Below the pieces are notes generated by a model. That model was not told the DNA's origin. It was given only the letters and a program-made list of their open reading frames with translations, and ran no database searches. Shown one piece after another: positions 22,059-29,328 of a DNA stretch of 37,957 bases. Positions within the stretch are counted from its first letter, which is position 1. Every line of letters begins with the position of its first letter. The position numbers and the translations under genes were made by a program. Location: NCBI GenBank assembly GCA_016235455.1, contig JACRKZ010000039.1, positions 1 to 37,957 on the forward strand, read 5' to 3'. Origin of the DNA: Armatimonadota bacterium (GTDB taxonomy: Bacteria; Armatimonadota; UBA10988).

Positions 22059-22990
22059 TGCGCTGCGGCGCCGTACACAACATGATGGTGGAGTTCGCCG
22101 CGGACGGCGTTGATCCGGTCCGCGAGGCGGACTTCCGCGCCCACCTCGCCGCGTGCGCCCCGTGCCGCGCGGAGTGGGCCGAGATCGAGGAGGCCAACGC
22201 GCTGTTGGCGTCCTATGATCTACCGATGCCGGACGACGCCTTCTTCCAGCGCATGACCCACGCCGTCATGGCCGCCACCGAATCTCAGCCCGTGCGCCGC
22301 CCGGCCTTCCGGCTGCGCTGGGCTGGCGCCAGCGCGCTGGCCTGTCTGGTCCTCGCCGTCGGCTTCTGGCGCCAGACGGGCGGGCCGCAGCCGGACCTTG
22401 TCACGCCGGCGTCGCCGGTCGCCACCGGCCTGGCCCAGCCCGAGTTGGCTGCCGCGCCGGCCGCCGCGCCCGCCAAGGTGGCAGTCGCGCCGGCTATGCC
22501 AGCTTCTGCCGTGGCGCCCGTCACGACCTCCGCGCCGGCCTCGGTCGCGGTCGCGCGGGCCGCGCGCGCCCCGCGTGTCCACCGGACGCCGGTGGAGGCG
22601 CCGGTCCGTGTCGCCGCGGCGCCGATGCCCGACGCCCCCGTGGTCGCCCTCAAGCCCGCGGCACCACCGGCCGGACCACTGACGACCAGCGTGGCCGACG
22701 CGTCGCTGAGCTTGCCATCGCGGGTAGCTCCGGGTCTGGGCGGACGCAGCGCAGTGATGGCCGCTCTGGCCGCGGCCGCCAACGATACCGAGGAAACCGC
22801 CGCCGGCTCGATGTCGTCGGAGACGTTGGTGTTGGCGATGGCGCCCGAGGTCGAGGACCTGGGTTCGAGCACCCTGGTGGTGCAACCGAGCGAGGTGCCA
22901 GCCGCCGAGCGCAAGCGGTCCGTTCGTCCCGCGGTGTCGGTGGTTGGTGCTGCCCTGGCCCAACCTGCGTGCGAGCTTAACCAGCCATGA
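22058..22990 (+). CDS. Zinc-binding membrane anti-sigma factor
   Basis: Residues 1-45 hold the anti-sigma zinc motif HLAACAPC (His29, Cys33, Cys36) with a further His7 or Cys3 as possible fourth ligand. One TM helix lies at about 87-104 (WAGASALACLVLAVGFW). The rest (105-310) is an Ala/Pro/Val-rich, low-complexity extracytoplasmic region without a recognisable sensor domain, ending in AERKRSVRPAVSVVG. The start overlaps the sigma stop by one base and has GGAGGAAG upstream. Family knowledge says it binds the sigma factor at the membrane and releases it after a signal, often by proteolysis. The stop overlaps the next start (ATGA). Confidence 0.85.
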   Translation: MRCGAVHNMMVEFAADGVDPVREADFRAHLAACAPCRAEWAEIEEANALLASYDLPMPDDAFFQRMTHAVMAATESQPVRRPAFRLRWAGASALACLVLAVGFWRQTGGPQPDLVTPASPVATGLAQPELAAAPAAAPAKVAVAPAMPASAVAPVTTSAPASVAVARAARAPRVHRTPVEAPVRVAAAPMPDAPVVALKPAAPPAGPLTTSVADASLSLPSRVAPGLGGRSAVMAALAAAANDTEETAAGSMSSETLVLAMAPEVEDLGSSTLVVQPSEVPAAERKRSVRPAVSVVGAALAQPACELNQP

Positions 22991-24759
22991 TAAGTCTGCT
23001 TCTAGCCCTGCTGATGGCCGCGGGACCCGACCCTAACACGGTGCGGGTCGAGGCCGCACTGTTCCTGCCGCGAGCCGGCGTGACGCTGGCCGCCGACCCC
23101 ATCGTGGTCTACGACGCCAGTGGCGTGGTGCTCATGCCCATGCTGCGCGCCAACCAGCTTGCCGCGCTCTTCGACGGGACCAATGGCCGGTTCGTGACCA
23201 GCGCCGCCACCTCATTGGCGGCCGGCGCTACGGCCGTCATGCTGCCCATGTCGGCGTCGGAACTGATGCCCTCGGCCAACGCCGCGCAGCGCCAGATGCC
23301 CAACGCCGGGCCGGACCTGAGCGGGCTGCGCGTCGATGTCTCCTCGGCCCAAGCCCTACCCCGCGGCGCCCGGCTGGGCCTGATTCTCGGCCTGACCCAA
23401 GCTGCCACGGCCCAGGAGGCGGCGCTCGGCCAGCAGCAGCGGGTGACCGAGGACATGGTCTTTCGCCGCCGTCAGGTGCGCACCGAGTTGACCCTGACCT
23501 ACGACCAGCCGTTCGCCGTGCTGCTCGATTCCGGCCAAGGCCTGGCCCGCGCCAACCAGACCATGCGCCAGCAGATCGGTAACCAGCAGATCGAGGCGCG
23601 CGGCGCCCTGGTGGGCGTGGTGCTGCACCTCGTCCCCGCCGGCGCGCCGCTCCTGTTTGACGGCCTGGTGCCGCCGGTAGCGCCGCCGGGTCATGTGCGG
23701 GTCTCCACTCCCGACCGACCATCGAGCAACCTGATCTACCGTGATGGCATGCGCGTCACCGATGCGCTGGCCGCGACCGGCCTGCAGTACCCCGGCAACG
23801 CGGCACTTAGCATCACGCGACTCCAGCCCAACGGACTGCTGGACCGCTACGACGCGCAGTCGCTGCCGCTCACGGGTACCGAGCTGGACCTGCCGCTGCG
23901 CGAACGCGACAGCTTGACGCTGGCCCTGCCGGCCACCAAGTCCGCGCCCTCCGTGGCCACCGTGCCGCGCTCGCTGGGCGGCGGTGCCGGCGGTGCCGGC
24001 GGTGCGGGTGTTGCCGTGATGCCTGGTCCGGCCTCCATGGCCGGCGCGGCTGGCGGCTTGCCCGGCCCGGTGCTGCCCCCCGGCGCACCGGCGACCGCGC
24101 CGACCACGCAGGCGCTGCGCGCCGAAGTCATGCGGTCCATGTCCGTCGACGAGTTGCGCCAGTTGGCGCCCGCGGCGGCACAGGCCAGTCGCGCCGTGGT
24201 CTCGCTGCGCGGTCTGGCGCCAGGCGATCCCCCGAACCAGGTGTTGCTGGCCGGCACGCTCGTCTCGGCTGATGGGCTGTGTATCGCCGCGCCGGCCCAG
24301 ACCATCTTGCCGCTGGCCCAACTGCGCGCGCAACTGCCAGACGGACGCGAGGTCCGGGCCACGGTGGTCAACACCGACCTGAACACAGGGCTGGTGCTGC
24401 TGCGTCTGACCGATGGTGACCGGGCTCTGCACGGCCTCGGCTACCTGAAGCTCAACGCGATGATGCCCGCCATGGGCACCCCGCTGCTGGTCGCCGGCAA
24501 CCCGCTGGGCCTGATGGGCTCGGTCAACCTGACGGTGGTCGCGGGTCCGCGGCGCAGACTGGCCGAGGCACCCGGCGCCGAGTTGCAGCTCGACGCGCCA
24601 CTGGCCACGGGCATCAGTGGCGGACCGATCGTCGACCTGACCGGCCGAGTGGTGGCCATTGCTTACGGTACGCTGCGCGAGGGAGACGCCGGGCCGGGCA
24701 TCGGTCTGGCGGTACCCGCGGAGTATGCGGTGCGGCTGATGGGCTCGACCAAGCACTGA
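22987..24759 (+). CDS. Exported protein with SLBB-like region and degenerate trypsin/HtrA-like domain
   Basis: The 590-residue product starts with a short hydrophobic leader (MISLLLALLMAAG). Residues about 230-315 (VTDALAATGLQYPGNAALS, ITRLQPNG, LPLRERDSLTLAL) resemble an SLBB sugar-binding domain; this is a weak match. A Gly/Ala/Pro linker (about 329-372) contains a GGTGCCGGC DNA repeat. Residues 385-585 look like the protease domain of HtrA: AGTLVSADG, VVNTDLNTGLVLLRL, GNPLGL and GISGGPIVDLTGRVVAI. Ser544 is kept, but the His position reads Ala437 (IAAPAQT) and the Asp position Gly468 (NTGL), so proteolysis is unlikely. No PDZ domain follows. Coupling to the sigma/anti-sigma pair suggests a sensor or binding role at the envelope. 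Confidence 0.75.
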   Translation: MISLLLALLMAAGPDPNTVRVEAALFLPRAGVTLAADPIVVYDASGVVLMPMLRANQLAALFDGTNGRFVTSAATSLAAGATAVMLPMSASELMPSANAAQRQMPNAGPDLSGLRVDVSSAQALPRGARLGLILGLTQAATAQEAALGQQQRVTEDMVFRRRQVRTELTLTYDQPFAVLLDSGQGLARANQTMRQQIGNQQIEARGALVGVVLHLVPAGAPLLFDGLVPPVAPPGHVRVSTPDRPSSNLIYRDGMRVTDALAATGLQYPGNAALSITRLQPNGLLDRYDAQSLPLTGTELDLPLRERDSLTLALPATKSAPSVATVPRSLGGGAGGAGGAGVAVMPGPASMAGAAGGLPGPVLPPGAPATAPTTQALRAEVMRSMSVDELRQLAPAAAQASRAVVSLRGLAPGDPPNQVLLAGTLVSADGLCIAAPAQTILPLAQLRAQLPDGREVRATVVNTDLNTGLVLLRLTDGDRALHGLGYLKLNAMMPAMGTPLLVAGNPLGLMGSVNLTVVAGPRRRLAEAPGAELQLDAPLATGISGGPIVDLTGRVVAIAYGTLREGDAGPGIGLAVPAEYAVRLMGSTKH

Positions 24760-24817
24760 GCCACCGGGTACACCAGCCGTGGTCACTTCCCCCGTCCCAG
24801 GTCGCGTCCCCCGCCGC

Positions 24818-24846
24818 TTGACGCTGCCCGATGCGGCGGCTATAGT
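24818..24846 (+). promoter_or_regulatory. Sigma-70-like promoter of the rsfS operon
   Basis: TTGACG (24818-24823) and TATAGT (24841-24846) are exactly 17 nt apart. The predicted transcription start is about 20 nt before the TTG start of rsfS. The promoter lies in the 113-nt gap after the pseudo-protease gene. Confidence 0.75.
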
Positions 24847-24872
24847 GGCCAAAGCCGAACTGGAGGGCCGCT

Positions 24873-25259
24873 TTGAGTGAATCCGTGTCTACTGTCCACG
24901 CCGTGGCGTTGGCCCAAGCGGCGTTGGCCGGTAGGGCCGAGGACCTCGTACTCCTTGACGTCAGCAAGTTGACGGTGCTGGCGGACCAGTTCCTCATCTT
25001 CACAGGCAACTCCGATCGCCATGTCCGCGCGCTGGCCGAGCGCATTGAGGTCGACGGTCGCGAGCGCGGCCGCAAGCCCATGTGCCGCGAAGGCGAGCGC
25101 CAGGGCCGCTGGGTGCTGCTGGACTATGGCGATGTCGTCGTCCACATCTTCGACCCGCAGACCCGTGAGTTCTACAACATCGTGCAGCTCTGGGCCGATG
25201 CACCGCGTATCGACGTGCCGCCGCCACCGCTCGTGATCGACACTCCCGACTCCGAATGA
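24873..25259 (+). CDS. rsfS: Ribosomal silencing factor RsfS
   Basis: The 128-residue protein matches RsfS (formerly YbeB/Iojap) along its full length: KAEDLVLLDV-like AEDLVLLDVSKLTVLADQF, FTGNSDRHVRALAERIE, GRWVLLDYGDVVVHIF and TREFYNIVQLWADAP. RsfS binds uL14 on the large ribosomal subunit and blocks subunit joining when nutrients are short. The start is TTG with GGAGGG 5 nt upstream. It is the first gene of a plus-strand operon, with 13 nt to the glycosyltransferase fusion. In many bacteria rsfS sits near nadD; here it leads envelope and sugar genes instead. Confidence 0.93.
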   Translation: MSESVSTVHAVALAQAALAGRAEDLVLLDVSKLTVLADQFLIFTGNSDRHVRALAERIEVDGRERGRKPMCREGERQGRWVLLDYGDVVVHIFDPQTREFYNIVQLWADAPRIDVPPPPLVIDTPDSE

Positions 25260-25272
25260 GGCGAGCGGCTCG

Positions 25273-27099
25273 ATGACACCTACGCTCTCGGTTGGTGGCG
25301 CCGCCCTTCTGGCTGCCGTGGCCGCCTGGCAGTTGGGCCGTGTGTTGCTGTGCGCCGCCGGTGACCAACGCGACTCCCAGTTCTTGACCATCAGCGGCGC
25401 CGTGGCCTTTGGTCTGGCGGTGACGTTGGGCTTGCTGGCCGTGCCGAGCGTCGACAGCGCCGCGTCAAGCGCGGCGCTTGGCGCTTCTCCCGGCGCAGCC
25501 TGGCTGGTGTTGGCCGGTGCGTTGGTCTTGCTCGCCGGGCTATGGCGCGACCTTGGCCGCGGCGTGCGTGGACAGAGCATGGCGGCGTTGGTGCTGGCCG
25601 CGCTCATCGCCGTGACCGTCGGCGGCGTGTCGGTCGAGCAGGTGAAGTTGCCGTTCGGCGGATTCGTCGATCTCGGGCTGGCCGGCCAGGTGCTCACCGT
25701 GGCCTGGATCGTGGCCGCCGCCGTGGTGGTTCGCCTGTTGGATCCCCTGCCGGGCTTGACCGCCGGGTTCGGCCTGCTGTCGGCCGGCACGTTCTTCGTG
25801 GTGGTCGTGGCCAAGGGCCATGAGCCGCTGGCGCGCGTCGCCGGGATCAGCCCGTCGCTGTCCGCGGTGCTGCTGGGCGCCTGCCTCGGCGTGGTGTTGG
25901 CCGGCGGACGCACGGGCCTCAGCCTGGGTCGTGCCGGCAGCGGGCTGCTGGGCTTCCTGCTGGCCGTGCTCACCGTGGTCGGCACGCTCAAGCATACCGC
26001 CTTCCTACTGGTGGCCCTGCCGGTGCTGTCGCTGGCCGTACCGATGCTCAACGTCTTCTACATGCGGCGGCAGTGGCAGCGCGCCGGCGGCGCCGACCCG
26101 GCCAGCCTGGACCGCGCGCGCACCCTGGGCGACATGCTCGGCCGCCGCGGTTTCGGTCACACGCGGGCCGTCGAGCTGCTGCTGGGCCTGCAGGCCTACT
26201 GCTGCCTGACCGCGCTGGCGCTGGTCGGGCTGGTCACCGTGCCGGTGGTCGTCAAGCTCCTCCTGCTGGCCATGGTGCTGCCGGCGGCGTTCGTCGCGTT
26301 CTTCCTGCTGTCGCGCATCGCGGCACGCGTGGCCGCGGTCGATGCCGGCAAGGTGCGCATCCTCGACGTGCCCATCGACGCGCTGACCTACCAGAGCGCC
26401 GAGCAGCGCATGGACGAGCTGATCCGCTCGGGCGGCGCACATCACGTCTTCACCGCTGACGCCAGTGGCATCATGCGGGCCCAGGAAGAGCCGGAGCTGG
26501 CCGAGATCATCCGCACCTGCGACCTGGTCACTGCCGATGGCGCAGGCGTGCTGTGGGCCGCGCGCATCTTCGATTTCCCGCTGCCCGAGAGGGTCAGCGG
26601 CGTCGACCTGGTGCGCCGGCTGAGCGGCCTGGCCGCGCGCCAGGGCTATCGCGTATTCCTGCTCGGCGCGGCGCCGGGCGTGGCCGAGGCCGCCGCCGAC
26701 GTGCTGCGCGCCGAGAACCCGGGATTGGATATCTGCGGCGTCCGCGACGGCTACTTCAAGGACGAGGCGGAGATCGCCGAAGTGTTGCGCGCCGCGCGGC
26801 CGCACATCCTGTTCGTCGCGCTCGGCATCCCCAAGCAGGAGCAGTTCATCCGCCGTTGGTACAAGGAGCTTGGCTTGCCGCTCTGCCTGGGCATTGGTGG
26901 CAGCTTCGACGTGATCAGCGGCAAGCTGGAGCGGGCTCCCGAGTGGATGCAGCGCGCCGGCTTGGAATGGCTGTTCCGCGTGCTCCAGGAGCCCAAGCGC
27001 TGGCGGCGCCTGGCGGCGCTGCCCAAGTTCGTCGGTGCCATCGCCGTATCCACGTGGCGTGACTGGCGACGGCAGACAAAGGTGCCCAGACCATCATGA
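25273..27099 (+). CDS. Fusion of inactive MraY/WecA-like membrane domain and TagA/WecG (GT26) glycosyltransferase
   Basis: Residues 1-350 have the TM pattern of polyprenyl-phosphate sugar-1-phosphate transferases (MraY/WecA/TagO), but every catalytic landmark has changed: the DD pair is WRDLG (91-95), the NLxDGLDG segment is RLLDPLPG (154-161), MGDSG is LGRAG (218-222) and the HLHH loop is RARTLGD (281-287). Residues 361-580 are a good GT26 domain: VFTADASG, TADGAGVLWAARI (Asp422), GAAPG (465-469), GIPKQEQF (518-525) and the C-terminal RAPEWMQRAGLEWLFRVLQEP. GT26 enzymes add N-acetylmannosamine or a related sugar to a lipid-linked sugar. The Asn usual near the start is Asp396. The dead domain may hold the lipid substrate or scaffold the enzyme. 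The stop overlaps uxaA (ATGA). Confidence 0.85.
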   Translation: MTPTLSVGGAALLAAVAAWQLGRVLLCAAGDQRDSQFLTISGAVAFGLAVTLGLLAVPSVDSAASSAALGASPGAAWLVLAGALVLLAGLWRDLGRGVRGQSMAALVLAALIAVTVGGVSVEQVKLPFGGFVDLGLAGQVLTVAWIVAAAVVVRLLDPLPGLTAGFGLLSAGTFFVVVVAKGHEPLARVAGISPSLSAVLLGACLGVVLAGGRTGLSLGRAGSGLLGFLLAVLTVVGTLKHTAFLLVALPVLSLAVPMLNVFYMRRQWQRAGGADPASLDRARTLGDMLGRRGFGHTRAVELLLGLQAYCCLTALALVGLVTVPVVVKLLLLAMVLPAAFVAFFLLSRIAARVAAVDAGKVRILDVPIDALTYQSAEQRMDELIRSGGAHHVFTADASGIMRAQEEPELAEIIRTCDLVTADGAGVLWAARIFDFPLPERVSGVDLVRRLSGLAARQGYRVFLLGAAPGVAEAAADVLRAENPGLDICGVRDGYFKDEAEIAEVLRAARPHILFVALGIPKQEQFIRRWYKELGLPLCLGIGGSFDVISGKLERAPEWMQRAGLEWLFRVLQEPKRWRRLAALPKFVGAIAVSTWRDWRRQTKVPRPS

Positions 27100-28622
27100 G
27101 CCGTCTCCTCCGCCTGCATCCCGACGACCATGTGGCCGTGGCCCGTGAGGATCTGGCCGCCGGCAGCGAGTGCGACGGCGTGTCGGCGCGCGCCGACATC
27201 CCGCGTGGCCACAAGATCGCCCTGACCACCGTCGCCGAGGGCCAGCCGGTACGCAAGTACGGCCAGGTGATCGGCTTCGCCAGCGCGGCCATCGAGCCGG
27301 GCGACTGGGTGCACACGCACAACCTGGGTTTCGGGGCGGGCGAACTGGGTCTCGACTACGCCGCCGGCGCCGACCTGCGGCCGTTCGAGGTGCTGCCACC
27401 CGAGCAGCGCGCGAGCTTTCTGGGCTACCGCCGCAGCGACGGCCGGGTGGGCACGCGCAACTACCTGGCCGTGGTCAGTACCGTCAACTGCTCGGCCGCC
27501 GTCTGCACCGCCGTGGCCCGCGCCTTCGAAGGCTGCGAAGCAGGCCTGGACGACTTCGACGGAGTCATCCCCCTGACCACCAAGGGCGGCTGCGCGGTCA
27601 AGCCCGGCTATGAACTGGAGCTGTTCCAGCGCACGCTGGCCGGCTTTGCCAACCACCCCAACGTCGGCGCCTACGTGGTCGTCGGGCTGGGTTGCGAAGG
27701 CAACCGCATGGCCGACTTCCTGCATACAGGCGGGCTCATCCGGCTCGAGGCGGCGCCCGAGAGGCGGCCGCCGACCTTCTTCATGCAGGAGTTGGGCGGC
27801 ACGCAGCGCACCATCGAGGCGGCCAGCCGGGCTGTCGCCGAACTCATTCCGAGGGTGGCCAACGCGCGCCGCACTCCAGAGAGCGCCGAACACCTGCGGG
27901 TGGGTCTGCAGTGCGGCGGCAGCGATGCTCTGTCCGGCATCACGGCCAACCCCGCCGTGGGCGCCATGGCCGACCTGCTGGTGCGGCACGGTGGCACGCC
28001 GGTGCTGGGTGAGACGCCGGAGATCTACGGCGCGGAGCACCTGCTTATCCGCCGCGCGACCAGCCAGGCCGTGGCCGACCGGCTGCTGGCGCGCATTGCC
28101 TGGTGGAAGGACTACACCGCGCGCAACGGGTTCTCCATCGACAACAATCCCGCGCCAGGCAACAAGGACGGCGGGCTGACCACCATCTTCGAGAAGAGTA
28201 TGGGCGCCGTGGCCAAGGCGGGCACCTCGCCGCTGGTCGACGTGCTGGAGTATGCCCAGCCCGTCACGCAGCACGGTCTGGTGCACATGGACACGCCGGG
28301 CTATGACCCGGTCAGCGCCACGGGCCAGGTGGCCGGCGGCTGCCAGCTGGTGGTCTTCACCACGGGCCGCGGAAGCTGCTTCGGCTTCAAGCCAGCGCCG
28401 TCGCTCAAGGTGGCCACGAACACGCCCATGTACGAGCTGATGAAGCCCGACATGGACCTCAATGCCGGCACCATCATGGATGGCACCGCGACGGTGGAGA
28501 GCGTGGGTGCGGAGCTGTTCGACCGGCTGCTGCGTCTGGCCAGCGGCGAGCGCAGCGTGAGTGAGGCCATGGGCCTGGGTCTCGAAGAATTCAACCCCTG
28601 GATCATTGGCTGCACGATGTAG
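27096..28622 (+). CDS. uxaA: Altronate dehydratase (UxaA family)
   Basis: The 508-residue protein has both parts of UxaA: an N-terminal SAF domain (1-80: RLHPDDHVAVA, IPRGHKIALT, KYGQVIGFA) and the large dehydratase domain with GYRRSDGRVGTRNYLAV (110-126), NCSAAVC and CGGSDALSGITANPA. The length is close to that of E. coli UxaA (about 495). UxaA removes water from D-altronate to give 2-keto-3-deoxygluconate in galacturonate breakdown; related family members act on galactarate, so the exact acid is not certain. It overlaps the glycosyltransferase fusion by ATGA and is followed 8 nt later by the HAD gene. The other uxa/kdg genes are not in the window. Confidence 0.85.
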   Translation: MSRLLRLHPDDHVAVAREDLAAGSECDGVSARADIPRGHKIALTTVAEGQPVRKYGQVIGFASAAIEPGDWVHTHNLGFGAGELGLDYAAGADLRPFEVLPPEQRASFLGYRRSDGRVGTRNYLAVVSTVNCSAAVCTAVARAFEGCEAGLDDFDGVIPLTTKGGCAVKPGYELELFQRTLAGFANHPNVGAYVVVGLGCEGNRMADFLHTGGLIRLEAAPERRPPTFFMQELGGTQRTIEAASRAVAELIPRVANARRTPESAEHLRVGLQCGGSDALSGITANPAVGAMADLLVRHGGTPVLGETPEIYGAEHLLIRRATSQAVADRLLARIAWWKDYTARNGFSIDNNPAPGNKDGGLTTIFEKSMGAVAKAGTSPLVDVLEYAQPVTQHGLVHMDTPGYDPVSATGQVAGGCQLVVFTTGRGSCFGFKPAPSLKVATNTPMYELMKPDMDLNAGTIMDGTATVESVGAELFDRLLRLASGERSVSEAMGLGLEEFNPWIIGCTM

Positions 28623-28630
28623 GACGGACC

Positions 28631-29275
28631 ATGCCGCCAGCCCAAGCGCTGATCTTCGATATGGACGGGCTGCTGCTCGACACCGAGCGGCTGTATGTCA
28701 TGGCCACGCAGGCGGTCATCGCGCCCTGGGGCCACGTGGTGACGCCCGAGGTCTATGGCGACTGGATCGGCCGTGACGTCAGCGCCGACGAGTTTGCCGC
28801 CACCTACCCCACCGACCTGAGCGCCGACGAGTTCGTCGAGCAGATGCGGGCCCACTTCCACCGCCTGTGCGAGACCGATCTGTCACTCATGCCCGGCGCG
28901 CTGGAGTTCCTCGACGGCGCCGCGGCCGGTTACCCCAAGGCCGTGGCTTCGTCGACCAAGCGCGAGACGATTGACAAGCATTTGCAGCAACTGGGGCTCA
29001 TCGACCGCTTTCCGGTGCGCGTCAGTGGCCGCGATGTGCCGCGCGGCAAGCCGGCGCCGGACGTGTTCCTGGTGGCCGCCGCGGGTCTGGGTGTGGAGCC
29101 GGCGGCCTGCGTGGTGTTCGAGGATTCGATGCACGGCTGCATCGGCGCGCGGGCGGCGGGCATGAGGGTGGTGGCCGTGCCGTCGATTTACACCGCGCAT
29201 CTCGACTTCTCGGCCGCTGATCGCGTTGTGACGCGACTGGACGAAGTCGGTACGGGTTGGCTCACTTCCGGCTGA
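28631..29275 (+). CDS. HAD-superfamily phosphatase (subfamily IA, beta-phosphoglucomutase-like)
   Basis: The 214-residue protein carries the four HAD motifs: FDMDGLLLDTE (Asp10 nucleophile, Asp12), ASSTKRETI, GKPAPDVFL and VFEDSMHGCIGARAAGM. The helical cap lies between motifs I and II (about 20-85), as in subfamily IA. Family members dephosphorylate small sugar phosphates or interconvert them. Here the context (8 nt after uxaA) favours a sugar-acid intermediate, which is inference. The start has TAGGACGG upstream. The promoter of the next gene overlaps its 3' end. Confidence 0.9.
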   Translation: MPPAQALIFDMDGLLLDTERLYVMATQAVIAPWGHVVTPEVYGDWIGRDVSADEFAATYPTDLSADEFVEQMRAHFHRLCETDLSLMPGALEFLDGAAAGYPKAVASSTKRETIDKHLQQLGLIDRFPVRVSGRDVPRGKPAPDVFLVAAAGLGVEPAACVVFEDSMHGCIGARAAGMRVVAVPSIYTAHLDFSAADRVVTRLDEVGTGWLTSG

Positions 29276-29285
29276 ATGGTACACT
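29257..29285 (+). promoter_or_regulatory. Sigma-70-like promoter of the giant Ig-repeat protein gene
   Basis: TTGGCT (29257-29262) and TACACT (29280-29285) are 17 nt apart. The -35 box lies inside the 3' end of the HAD gene. The start codon at 29329 has GGAGGGGG upstream. Confidence 0.55.
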
Positions 29286-29328
29286 CTGGCGCAACCTGGT
29301 GTGCGTTCGTTGACGGAGGGGGATCGCC

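Noticed and set aside
23979..24010. GGTGCCGGC microsatellite as a possible phase-variation tract
   Set aside because: The 9-bp unit is a multiple of three and encodes a Gly/Ala linker, so length change would not switch the frame.
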